From DASXYG01 sp036502625 (GTDB taxonomy: Bacteria > Actinomycetota > Actinomycetes > Streptosporangiales > Streptosporangiaceae): a DNA stretch of 64,000 bases. Positions 49,244 to 56,775 of this stretch are shown here, one piece after another. The stretch spans positions 1 through 64,000 of the forward strand of contig DASXYG010000107.1 in assembly GCA_036502625.1 (NCBI GenBank). Reading direction: 5' to 3'. Made by a program: the position numbers and the translations under genes. Within the stretch, counting starts at the first letter, position 1. The number at the start of each line of letters is the position of its first letter. Below the pieces are notes generated by a model. It searched no databases and was not told the origin of the DNA. It saw only the letters and a list, made by a program, of their open reading frames with translations.

Positions 49244-49520
49244 ACCACCGCGCGGTCGAGTGTCGTGGCGGTGAGGCGGGCTTCCGCACTGAACCACCGC
49301 GCTGAGGCATCGTACGGTCGAGTGCTAGGGCGGTAAGGCGGGGTTTCGCACTGAACCGGCGTGCTGAGCCGCCGTGCGGTCGAGTGCCGGGCCGGTGAGG
49401 CGGGCTTTTCGCACTGAACCACCGCGCTGAGCCGCCGTATGGTCGAGCGCTGGGGCGGTGAGGCGGGGTTTCGCACTGAACCGCCGAGCCGAGGCGTCGT
49501 GCGGTCAGGCTGGGTGGCGC
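49239..49520. repeat. 62-63 bp tandem repeat, three full and two partial units
   Basis: Units start CACTGAACC at 49287, 49349, 49412 and 49474. A shortened first unit begins at the DDAH stop codon (AACTGAACC, 49239). Each carries a CGCTGAG-C block, GGTCGAGTGC and a GGCGGTGAGGCGGGGTTTCG end. Units differ at about 10 positions, so the array is not very recent. It fills the DDAH 3' region. The rest of the 515-base gap to 49758 holds only the hairpin at 49540. Confidence 0.85.
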
Positions 49521-49539
49521 GGGTGGGGGTGGGCGTGAC

Positions 49540-49573
49540 GGCGGGGCGCCACTCCCCCAAGCAGCGCCCCGCC
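49540..49573. terminator. Strong GC hairpin, possible transcription terminator
   Basis: GGCGGGGCGC (49540-49549) and GCGCCCCGCC (49564-49573) form a perfect 10-bp stem with a 14-base loop. There is no T-run, which is usual in actinobacteria. It sits between the 3' ends of the DDAH gene and the HD operon. Confidence 0.6.
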
Positions 49574-49758
49574 CGATCCCCTACCGATCCGGACGCCGGA
49601 GCGTCCCCTCGGTTCGCGATCACCCCGTAGGAGCGATCACCGCTCGCATGGGCGGGATCCCACACCCGCCGCGCGAGCCTCGCACCCGGGACAACGCCAG
49701 ACCCCGGATCTTGGTTCCCGATTTCGGGGGATTTCTTCGGATTCTCTTTCGCGGCTGG

Positions 49759-50316
49759 TCAGCCGTGGGCGTAGCGGGGCTCGGCGACGACGCGGCGCAG
49801 CATCGGCTCGAACTCCGCGATCGGCAGGGTGTCGTAGTCGGGGTCGAAGCTGGCCTGGTCGTACAGTTCGCAGAAGTCCGCGCACGCCTGGTAGTGGGGG
49901 CTGTCGGCGTAGCGGTCGCGCACGTTCCGGTCGTCGCCGTAGTGGTGGGCGTAGTAGTACATCTGGAACGCGCCGTGGTGCTTGATGATCCAGTGCACCT
50001 CCTCGCGCACGTACGGCCGGACGATCGCGGCGGCCATCTCGCTGTGGTTGTGCGGCGCGAGCTCGTCGCCGAGGTCGTGCAGCAGCGTCGCGACCACGTA
50101 CTCCTCGTCGCGGCCGTCGCGCAGCGCGCGGGTGGCGGCCTGGAGGCTGTGCTCGTAGCGGGTGACCTGGTAGCCGTCGAAGCTGTCCTTCAGCCCGTCG
50201 AGCGCGCGCAGCAGCCGGTCGGGCAGCCCGCCGGTGAGCCGCGCCTCCAGCTCCTGGAGCAGCAGGTAGTCCTCGCGCGTCCCGTCCGCCATGCGGCGGA
50301 AGCCGACCGTGCGCAT
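49759..50316 (-). CDS. HD-domain protein, probable PhnZ/TmpB-like mixed-valent diiron oxygenase
   Basis: A 185-residue all-helical protein. RYEHSLQAA (His56), LLHDLGD (His80-Asp81), HNHSEMAA (His91) and IIKHHGAF (His113/114) with a later Asp follow the metal-ligand order of HD-domain oxygenases such as PhnZ and TmpB. Classical HD phosphohydrolases share some of these ligands, so the reaction is an inference. Its ATG overlaps the stop of a Rieske ferredoxin gene (TGATG). That coupling favours a redox enzyme over a phosphatase. The substrate is unknown. Confidence 0.75.
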   Translation of the reverse strand: MRTVGFRRMADGTREDYLLLQELEARLTGGLPDRLLRALDGLKDSFDGYQVTRYEHSLQAATRALRDGRDEEYVVATLLHDLGDELAPHNHSEMAAAIVRPYVREEVHWIIKHHGAFQMYYYAHHYGDDRNVRDRYADSPHYQACADFCELYDQASFDPDYDTLPIAEFEPMLRRVVAEPRYAHG

Positions 50317-50711
50317 CACGTTCCCCCTCGTCCTCGCAGGTGCACCACGACCGCGCCGTCCTCGACCGCCACCGGGTAGGTGCGGGCGCGCAGGGCCGGG
50401 TCGACCAGCGACGTGCCGGTCTCGACGTCGAACTCGATGCCGTGCCAGGCGCAGCGCAGCACCTTGCCCTCGCGCCCGTACTCGTACGTGTAGGGCTCGT
50501 CGGTGGGCAGCGTCGTGCCGGTCAGCGGCCCCTCGCACAGGGCGCCGCCGGCGTGCGGGCAGCCGCCGTGCAGCGCGACGTAGCGGCCGTCGACGCGGAA
50601 CACGCCCACGCGGCGGCGGCCGACCTTGAACACGCGGCGCTCCCCGTCGGCGAGGTCGCCGGCGCCGCACACCACGACCCGGCCGTCGCCGTCGGCCTCA
50701 AGCACGCGCAC
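50316..50711 (-). CDS. Rieske 2Fe-2S ferredoxin-type protein
   Basis: A 131-residue protein with both cluster motifs, CPHAGGALCEGPL (C-x-H) and CAWHGIEFDVETG (C-x-x-H), in the small Rieske ferredoxin fold, so it is an electron carrier and not a terminal oxygenase. GTG 50711 has a strong SD (GAAGGAGG) and overlaps the amidohydrolase stop by 14 bases. Its stop overlaps the HD gene. It probably supplies electrons to the HD-type oxygenase or keeps that enzyme's diiron site active. Confidence 0.88.
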   Translation of the reverse strand: MRVLEADGDGRVVVCGAGDLADGERRVFKVGRRRVGVFRVDGRYVALHGGCPHAGGALCEGPLTGTTLPTDEPYTYEYGREGKVLRCAWHGIEFDVETGTSLVDPALRARTYPVAVEDGAVVVHLRGRGGT

Positions 50712-51798
50712 CGGCGGCCTCCTTCGCGTCGTCGGCACGGGCGGGCAGCTTGTACAGGGCGCGGGCGTTGCCGTCGAGGACCGCGTCCTTCCAGTCGGCG
50801 GGGAAGCGGGTGAGGAACGGGTCGTCGAAGTCCCAGTGCGGGTAGTCGGAGGAGAACATCAGCATGTCCCGGCCGCCGATGTCGTCCAGCGACTCCCACA
50901 TCCCCGCGGGGTTCTTGGGGCGCTCAAGCGGCTGGGTGGTGACGCGCACGAACTCCCGCGCGTACTCGCTGGGCAGCCGCTTCAGCCAGGGCGTCTCCTT
51001 GCGCAGCGCCTGGTAGTCGGCGTCCAGCCGCCACAGGATCGACGGCACCCACGCGACGCCGCACTCGACGAGCACGAACTTCGTATTCGGGTACTTCTCC
51101 GGGATGCCGTGGGCGAGGTAGCTGGCGATGTGGCCCATGCCGGTCTCGGCGTACAGGGCGTGCGCCTCCCAGAAGAACGTGGGGTTGCCGGTGCCCGTGG
51201 GGCCGACGTTGACGCCGCCGGTGCCGCCGAGGTGCGCGGCGACGGGCAGGCCCATCTCCGAGGCCGCGGCCCACATCGGGTGGTAGAGCGGGTCGCCGTA
51301 CGGGCGCTGGGACGCCGAGGTGACCAGGACCTGCACGACCGCGGGGTGGCCGCCGATGCGGCGGATCTCGGCGGCGGCGCCCTCGGGGTCCTGCGGTGCG
51401 ACGACGATGGAGATCTTCAGCCGGTCGTCCAGGGTCGCCCAGGCGTCGAGGACCCAGTCGTTGTAGGCGCGGGCCAGCGCGGACGCGTAGTAGGGGTTGG
51501 CGAGCGTGGACACCTCGACCGACTCGTCGCCGAGCAGGATCGCGTAGTCGATCTTGTACGGGTCGAGGAGCTGGTCGCGCATGAACGCGTAGTCGCCGCC
51601 GGGGGTGGCGCCGTTCGGCGGGATCGCGTCGTAGCGCATGTAGCCCTCGGGGTGCAGCCAGGCCCGGTGGGCGTGCGGGAAGGAGTCCCGTCCGCCGGGC
51701 AGTTCGCCGCGTTCCAGATAATCCCGGTAGGGTTGGTCCAAGTACGGCAGCAGCACCCGGGCGGACTCCCAGGCGTTGTGCACGTCGCAGTCGATCAC
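50698..51798 (-). CDS. Amidohydrolase 2 family (ACMSD-like) metal-dependent hydrolase/decarboxylase
   Basis: A 366-residue TIM-barrel enzyme. The N-terminal metal motif DCDVHN (D-x-H type) is followed by PVAAHLGGTGGVNVG, LVECGVAWVPSILWRLD and SSDYPHWDFDDP near residue 310, all typical of Amidohydro_2 members (ACMSD, gamma-resorcylate decarboxylase and other aromatic-acid enzymes). GTG 51798 has AAAGGGGG upstream. It leads a three-gene overlapping operon with the Rieske and HD genes, divergent from an IclR regulator. A catabolic role is likely. Confidence 0.9.
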   Translation of the reverse strand: MIDCDVHNAWESARVLLPYLDQPYRDYLERGELPGGRDSFPHAHRAWLHPEGYMRYDAIPPNGATPGGDYAFMRDQLLDPYKIDYAILLGDESVEVSTLANPYYASALARAYNDWVLDAWATLDDRLKISIVVAPQDPEGAAAEIRRIGGHPAVVQVLVTSASQRPYGDPLYHPMWAAASEMGLPVAAHLGGTGGVNVGPTGTGNPTFFWEAHALYAETGMGHIASYLAHGIPEKYPNTKFVLVECGVAWVPSILWRLDADYQALRKETPWLKRLPSEYAREFVRVTTQPLERPKNPAGMWESLDDIGGRDMLMFSSDYPHWDFDDPFLTRFPADWKDAVLDGNARALYKLPARADDAKEAAGARA

Positions 51799-51819
51799 GC
51801 GCGCCCCCTTTCCTCGTTC

Positions 51820-51834
51820 GTGCGGAAAACGCAC
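51820..51834. promoter_or_regulatory. IclR-type operator palindrome
   Basis: GTGCG-GAAAA-CGCAC is a perfect interrupted palindrome, 21 bases upstream of the amidohydrolase GTG and 74 bases before the IclR ATG. It resembles the short A/T-centred dyads bound by IclR regulators. Confidence 0.7.
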
Positions 51835-51907
51835 ACTGATGCTCATATAGCACGGGGACGCTGTCAAGGTGGCGCGCCCGGATCGGGGTTCCGCGATACT
51901 GGGGGCC

Positions 51908-52669
51908 ATGAAGCCGCTGGAGACGGTGGACCGGGCGCTGCAGATGCTGCGCGCGTTCGACCGCGAGCACCCCGACCGCAGCGTCGGCGACCTCGCGGCC
52001 GAGCTGGGCGTGCACCACAGCAACGCCTCCCGGCTGGCCGCGACGCTCGCGCTGCGCGGGTTCCTCGAGCGCACCCCCGACGGCGAGCGCTACCGCCTCG
52101 GCCCGGAGCTGCGCCGCCTCGGCCTGCTCAGCCTCGTCGAGCGCGACCTCGTCGGCGCCGCGCGCGAGCCGATGCGCGCGCTGGTCGACGACCTGGGCGA
52201 GACGGTCGTGCTGTCCCAGCTCGACGGCGACGAGACGGTCGACATCGCGCAGCTCACCGGGGCGTACGTCATCGGCGCGCGGCAGTGGCTCGGCCGCCGC
52301 TCCCCGCTGCACGCCACCAGCGACGGCAAGGCGTTCCTCGCCTTCGCCGACCCGCCGCCCGCGCTGCCGCGCCCCCTGGAGCCGTACACCCCGTTCACCG
52401 TCACCGACCCCGACCGGCTGCGCCGCGAGGTCGCCGACGCGCGCGAGCGCGGCTGGGCCGGCGCCGACTCCGAGCTGGAGGAGGGGCTGTGCGGGGTCGC
52501 GGCGCCGGTGTTCGACGCGCTGGGCGGGTGCGTGGCGGCGCTGAACGTCACCGGCCCGACCTTCCGGCTGCGGGAGTCCCCCGACGTGCCCGGCCCGGCG
52601 GGGCGGCTGGGCCCGGCGTGCCGCGCGGCGGCCGACGCGATCAGCGCGCGGCTGGGCCACTCCGGCTGA
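51908..52669 (+). CDS. IclR family transcriptional regulator
   Basis: A 253-residue protein. The N-terminal winged helix (ETVDRALQMLRAFDREHPDR, LAAELGVHHSNASRLAATLALRGFLER) is followed by the IclR effector domain (RYRLGPELRRLGLLSLVERD, LHATSDGKAFLAF, GVAAPVFDALGGCVAALNVTGP). Effectors are usually catabolic intermediates. It faces the amidohydrolase operon and most likely controls it. The 3' end overlaps the TetR gene by 29 bases (convergent). Confidence 0.93.
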   Translation: MKPLETVDRALQMLRAFDREHPDRSVGDLAAELGVHHSNASRLAATLALRGFLERTPDGERYRLGPELRRLGLLSLVERDLVGAAREPMRALVDDLGETVVLSQLDGDETVDIAQLTGAYVIGARQWLGRRSPLHATSDGKAFLAFADPPPALPRPLEPYTPFTVTDPDRLRREVADARERGWAGADSELEEGLCGVAAPVFDALGGCVAALNVTGPTFRLRESPDVPGPAGRLGPACRAAADAISARLGHSG

Positions 52670-53408
52670 GGCGCGCCTCCAGGCCGTCGAGCAGGCAGTC
52701 GAGGACCCCGAGGAACGCGGCGTCCTCGTCGTCGTCGGTGTGGCCGTAGTCCGTGGGGGCGGCCAGCATGATCTTCGTGAAGTGCGGATAGCGGCCGCTC
52801 TCGGCGACCTTCTCCAGGTACGGGCGGGCGGCGTCGACCGCGTCGGGACGGCTGACGCCGGTGCCGCGCAGCGTCTCGCGCTCGGCCATCTCCCGCATGA
52901 CCGACCCGGTGACCAGGACGTCGACGGCGCCGACGATGCCGCGCACGGTGTCGGGGCCCGCCTTGAGGTGGTCCAGGCAGGCCAGCTCGCACTCGATGAA
53001 GTCGGTGGCGTGCGGCCCGAAGGGCGGGTGGGCGCCGAACACGCCGGACAGCCAGGTGTGCGCGAGCAGCACGGCGCGGCGGCGCGCGGACAGCAGGCGG
53101 AGGTCGGCGCGCCAGTCGCCGGTCGGCTCGATCAGCTCGACCTCGCCGAGCACGGCGTCGAGCATCAGTTGCGGGAGGTCCTCCTTGCCGCCGACGTGGC
53201 GGTACAGCGCCATGGGCGACGAGCCGAGCTCGGCGGCGACGCGGCGCATGGTGACCGCGGCCAGGCCCTCGGCGTCGGCGATCCGCACGGCGGCCTCGAC
53301 GATGCGGCGGCGGTCGAGCACGGGGCGCGCGGGCCGGTCGTCGGCGGCCATGTTCGCCCACAGGCGCTCGGCGCGCGCCGCGTCGGCGCCGCCACCGGTG
53401 TCGGCCAT
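52641..53408 (-). CDS. TetR/AcrR family repressor
   Basis: A 255-residue protein: HTH (DRRRIVEAAVRIADAEGLAA, AAELGSSPMALYRHVGGKEDL) and a TetR_C_1 (tetracycline-repressor-like) ligand domain with LLAHTWLSGVFGAHPPFGPHAT. ATG 53408 has SD GGGGGAGGA. It is divergent from a Drr-type ABC exporter whose promoter contains two 11-bp palindromes, the probable operators. Confidence 0.92.
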   Translation of the reverse strand: MADTGGGADAARAERLWANMAADDRPARPVLDRRRIVEAAVRIADAEGLAAVTMRRVAAELGSSPMALYRHVGGKEDLPQLMLDAVLGEVELIEPTGDWRADLRLLSARRRAVLLAHTWLSGVFGAHPPFGPHATDFIECELACLDHLKAGPDTVRGIVGAVDVLVTGSVMREMAERETLRGTGVSRPDAVDAARPYLEKVAESGRYPHFTKIMLAAPTDYGHTDDDEDAAFLGVLDCLLDGLEARLSRSGPAAR

Positions 53409-53476
53409 CGGTCCTCCCCCTGCTCCCGTGCGGGTGCGTCGCGTCAAGTATGGCGAACGCCGGGCACCGCACGCGC

Positions 53477-53511
53477 TTGCGTACATTGTACACGCTGTGT
53501 ACATTGTACGC
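53477..53511 (+). promoter_or_regulatory. Leaderless promoter with twin TetR operators for the drr-like exporter
   Basis: -35 TTGCGT (53477-53482), 17-base spacer and -10 TACATT (53500-53505) place the transcription start on the GTG at 53512. GTACATTGTAC occurs twice (53481-53491 and 53499-53509), each a palindrome apart from the centre, 18 bases apart. One overlaps the -35 and the other the -10. Confidence 0.78.
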
Positions 53512-54498
53512 GTGCTGACCTCCATGCTGCGGGCCCGCGGGCTGGCCCGGACCTTCCATACGAAACAGGCGACCGTCGAGGCCGTACGGGGCGTCGACAT
53601 CGACGTCGGCGCCGGGGAGATCGTCGGGTTCCTCGGCCCCAACGGCGCCGGCAAGACAACGACCCTGCGGATGCTGACGACGCTGCTCGCGCCCACGGCG
53701 GGCGAGGCGACCGTGGCCGGGTGCGACCTGCGGCGCGCGCCCGCCGACGTACGGCGGCGCATCGGCTACGTGGCACAGTCCGGCGGCGTCGACCCGACGC
53801 TGCCGGTCGCGGAGGAGCTCGTGTCGCAGGGCGAGTTCTACGGGTTGCCCGGCGCCGAGGCGCGCCGCCGCGCGGCCGCCCTCGCCGAGCGCTTCGGGCT
53901 GGCCAATGTGATGAAGCGGCAGGGCTTGACGCTGTCCGGCGGGCAGCGCCGCCGGATGGACCTCGCGCTCGGCCTGGTGCACCGCCCCCGGCTGCTGTTC
54001 CTCGACGAGCCGAGCACCGGCCTGGACCCGGCCGGCCGCGCGGGGCTGTGGGACCACATCAGGTCGCTGCGCGCCGACGACGGCATGACGGTGTTCTGCA
54101 CGACGCACTACCTCGACGAGGCGGACGCGCTGTGCGACCGGGTGCTGATCATCGACGACGGCGCGATCATCGCGGAGGGCGCGCCGGAGGAGCTGAAGCG
54201 GAAGCTGTCCGGCGACGCGATCATCGTGGACCTGCACCCCGGCGACGGCGAGGGGACGGCCGACACGGCGGCCGGCGTCCTGCGCGGGCGCCCGGAGGTG
54301 ACGTCGGTGGCGGCCGAGCCGCCGGACCCGGGGGGCGGGGTGCGGCTGCGGGTGGCGGTCGCGTCCGGCGACCGCGCGCTGTCGGCGGTGGTGCTGGCGC
54401 TGGACGCGGCGGGCGTGCGGCCCGCCGCGGTGCACCTGGCGCTGCCCACGCTCGACGACGTGTTCCTGACGCTGACCGGACGAAGGAGCGAGGCATGA
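53512..54498 (+). CDS. ABC transporter ATP-binding protein, DrrA-like drug exporter
   Basis: A 328-residue ATPase: Walker A GPNGAGKTTTLRML near residue 46, Q-loop IGYVAQSGGVDP, signature LSGGQRRRMDLAL, Walker B LLFLDEPSTGLDP, H-loop CTTHYLDEAD, and a C-terminal extension typical of daunorubicin-resistance-type ATPases. Start GTG 53512 fits the leaderless promoter. ATG 53524 is an alternative, but no SD stands before it. Its stop overlaps the permease ATG (ATGA). Confidence 0.92.
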   Translation: MLTSMLRARGLARTFHTKQATVEAVRGVDIDVGAGEIVGFLGPNGAGKTTTLRMLTTLLAPTAGEATVAGCDLRRAPADVRRRIGYVAQSGGVDPTLPVAEELVSQGEFYGLPGAEARRRAAALAERFGLANVMKRQGLTLSGGQRRRMDLALGLVHRPRLLFLDEPSTGLDPAGRAGLWDHIRSLRADDGMTVFCTTHYLDEADALCDRVLIIDDGAIIAEGAPEELKRKLSGDAIIVDLHPGDGEGTADTAAGVLRGRPEVTSVAAEPPDPGGGVRLRVAVASGDRALSAVVLALDAAGVRPAAVHLALPTLDDVFLTLTGRRSEA

Positions 54499-55268
54499 CA
54501 CAGGAGCTGCGCGCGACCCCGGTACGCGACACGTACCTGGTGTTCCGCCGCTACGTACGGCAGACGGTGCGGCAGAAGCCGGCGATCGTGATCGGCATGG
54601 TGCAGCCGGTGCTGTACCTGGTGCTGTTCGGGCCGCTGATCGGCCCGGCGCTGGGCGGCGGTTCCGGGAACGGCGCGTGGCGGGTGTTCGTGCCGGGCGT
54701 GCTGGTGCAGCTCGGGCTGTTCGGCGCCGGGTTCGCCGGGTTCAAGATCCTCCCCGAGCAGCGGTGGGGCGTGGTCGAGCGGATGCGGGTGGCGCCGCTG
54801 AGCCGTACGGCGCTGCTGGCCGGCCGGGTCGCGCACGACGCGGCGGTGCTGGTCGTGCAGTCGGCGCTGCTGCTGCTGACCGGGGTGGTGATGGGGCTGC
54901 GGATGCCGGTGGCGGCGGCCGCGCTGTGCCTGCTGCTGGTGGCGCTGCTCGGCGTGGGGCTGGCGGCGCTGTCGTACGCGCTGGGGCTGCTGCTGCCGAA
55001 CGAGTACCAGTTCGCGCCGGTCGTGCAGATGGCCGCGCTGCCGCTGATGCTGCTGTCGGGGATCCTGCTGCCGATGAGCCTGGCGCCGGGCTGGCTGGAC
55101 GCGGTGTCGCGCGCGGTCCCGTTCCGCTACATCGTGGACGCCATGCGCGCGGCCGCCCTGGGCGACTACACGGGCATGACGACGGTCACCGGGCTGCTGG
55201 TCGCGGTCGTGCTCGCGGTGGTGGCGTTCGCGATCGGGACGGGCACGTTCCGGCGGCGCAGCGCGTGA
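54495..55268 (+). CDS. ABC-2 type permease, DrrB-like
   Basis: A 257-residue protein with six hydrophobic segments and the DrrB-family elements VRQKPAIVIGMVQPVLYLVLFGPL, LPEQRWGVVERMRVAPLSRT and MLLSGILLPMSLAPGWLDAVSRAVPFRYIVDAMRA. With the ATPase it forms an exporter for hydrophobic compounds such as anthracyclines or polyketides. The substrate is unproven. The upstream TetR probably derepresses both genes when the compound is present. Confidence 0.92.
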   Translation: MTQELRATPVRDTYLVFRRYVRQTVRQKPAIVIGMVQPVLYLVLFGPLIGPALGGGSGNGAWRVFVPGVLVQLGLFGAGFAGFKILPEQRWGVVERMRVAPLSRTALLAGRVAHDAAVLVVQSALLLLTGVVMGLRMPVAAAALCLLLVALLGVGLAALSYALGLLLPNEYQFAPVVQMAALPLMLLSGILLPMSLAPGWLDAVSRAVPFRYIVDAMRAAALGDYTGMTTVTGLLVAVVLAVVAFAIGTGTFRRRSA

Positions 55269-55321
55269 GGCAACGGGAGCGGCGGCGGGGACCGGGCGGC
55301 CGGATCTTGACGGGGCGCCGG

Positions 55322-55377
55322 AATCATGGCACGTACGAGGGAGTTACCGTTGAGCGGACCCCAAACATCCCATGATT
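55322..55377. promoter_or_regulatory. Inverted repeat upstream of MFS gene
   Basis: AATCATGG (55322-55329) and CCATGATT (55370-55377) are exact inverted repeats 40 bases apart. A TTGAGC (55350) / CATGAT (55371) promoter-like pair overlaps the second arm, just before the MFS ATG at 55388. A looping regulator could bind, but no dedicated regulator is adjacent. Confidence 0.4.
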
Positions 55378-55387
55378 GGCACTCTGC

Positions 55388-56638
55388 ATGTCGACGCCCG
55401 CAACCAGTGAACCCTCCGTCGCCGCGCCCGTCCCGGCCGAACAGCCGGGACGGGCCCGCGTCGTACTGCTGGTGATCGGCATCGCGCTGGCCGCGCTGAA
55501 CCTCCGTACGGCGGTCACCAGCGTCGGGCCGCTGCTCGACGAGATCCGCGCGAGCCTCGGCATGAGCGGCTCGGTGGCGGGCGTGCTGACGACGCTGCCG
55601 GTGCTGTGCTTCGCGGTGATCGGCTCGACCGGGCCGCTGCTGGCGCACCGGTTCGGCGAGCGGCGCGTGGTCGCCGGCGCGATCGTGTTCCTCGCCGCGG
55701 GGCTGGTGCTGCGGTCGCTGGTGGCGAGCGTGTGGCTGTTCCTGCTGTTCAGCGCCGTCGCCCTGGTCGGCGGGGCGCTGGGGAACGTGCTGATCCCGGC
55801 GATCATCAAGCGGTCCTTCCCGCACAAGGTCGGCGTCATGACCGCCGTCTACACGACCGCCATGGCGATCGGCACGACGCTGGCCGCCGGGATCGCGGTG
55901 CCGATCGCCGACGCGGCCGGGAGCTGGCGGGTCGGGGTCGGCGTGTGGTTCGTCCTGGCGGTGCTGGCGCTGCTGCCGTGGCTGGGGCTGCTGCGCCGCG
56001 ACGCGCACACCGCGGACCGCCCGGCCGCGGTGACGATGCGGTCGCTGGCGCGGTCGCGGCTGGCGTGGCTGATGGCCGCGTACTTCGGCAGCCAGTCGCT
56101 GCAGGCGTACGTCGCGTTCGGGTGGATCGCGCAGATCTTCATCGACAACGGCGTCTCGCGGCAGGAGGCCGGGCTGATGCTGGCCGTGCTGACCGCACTG
56201 TCGATCCCCATCTCGCTGGTGCTGCCGTCCGTGGCGGCCCGCATGCGCAGCCAGTTCCCGCTGGTGGTCGCCATGGTGATGTGCTACGTCGCGGGCTACG
56301 TCGGCATGATCGTCGCGCCGGGCGGCGGCGCGTGGATCTGGTCGGTGCTGATCGGGCTCGGCGCGGGCGCGTTCCCGCTGGCGCTGACGATGATCGCGCT
56401 GCGGTCGCGGCACGCCTCCACCACGGCGGCGCTCTCGGCGTTCGCGCAGTCGATCGGCTACCTCACCGCCGGGGCCGGGCCGCTGCTGTTCGGCGTGCTG
56501 CACGACCTGTCCGGCGGGTGGACGGTGCCGTACGCGCTGGTGTTCGCGATGCTCGCCGTGCAACTCGTGACGGGCTGGCGGGTGTCGCGGCCGCGCCACA
56601 TCGAGGACGAACTTCCGTCCATGGCCGGTCTTCGGTAA
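55388..56638 (+). CDS. MFS transporter, CynX/NimT-like
   Basis: A 416-residue protein with 12 hydrophobic segments. ALAALNLRTAVTSVGPLLDEIRASLGMSGSVAGVLTTLPVL is the hallmark opening of the CynX/NimT (cyanate/2-nitroimidazole) subfamily. GNVLIPAIIKRSFPHKVGVM and AYVAFGWIAQIFIDNGVSRQEAG are also typical. Substrates are mostly unknown. ATG 55388 is chosen, and an upstream TTG at 55376 is possible. It stands as a single gene. Confidence 0.9.
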   Translation: MSTPATSEPSVAAPVPAEQPGRARVVLLVIGIALAALNLRTAVTSVGPLLDEIRASLGMSGSVAGVLTTLPVLCFAVIGSTGPLLAHRFGERRVVAGAIVFLAAGLVLRSLVASVWLFLLFSAVALVGGALGNVLIPAIIKRSFPHKVGVMTAVYTTAMAIGTTLAAGIAVPIADAAGSWRVGVGVWFVLAVLALLPWLGLLRRDAHTADRPAAVTMRSLARSRLAWLMAAYFGSQSLQAYVAFGWIAQIFIDNGVSRQEAGLMLAVLTALSIPISLVLPSVAARMRSQFPLVVAMVMCYVAGYVGMIVAPGGGAWIWSVLIGLGAGAFPLALTMIALRSRHASTTAALSAFAQSIGYLTAGAGPLLFGVLHDLSGGWTVPYALVFAMLAVQLVTGWRVSRPRHIEDELPSMAGLR

Positions 56639-56775
56639 ATTTCCGCACGCCGCGACCACGGTGATGGTAAACCTTGTACGGCCATCGCCGTTCGTGGTCA
56701 GGTGATCATCGAACGTGATGATCGCGCGGTCGGTGGCCTTTCCCGCGCGCACCCCCTCAGCGCTGGAGGCGGCTT

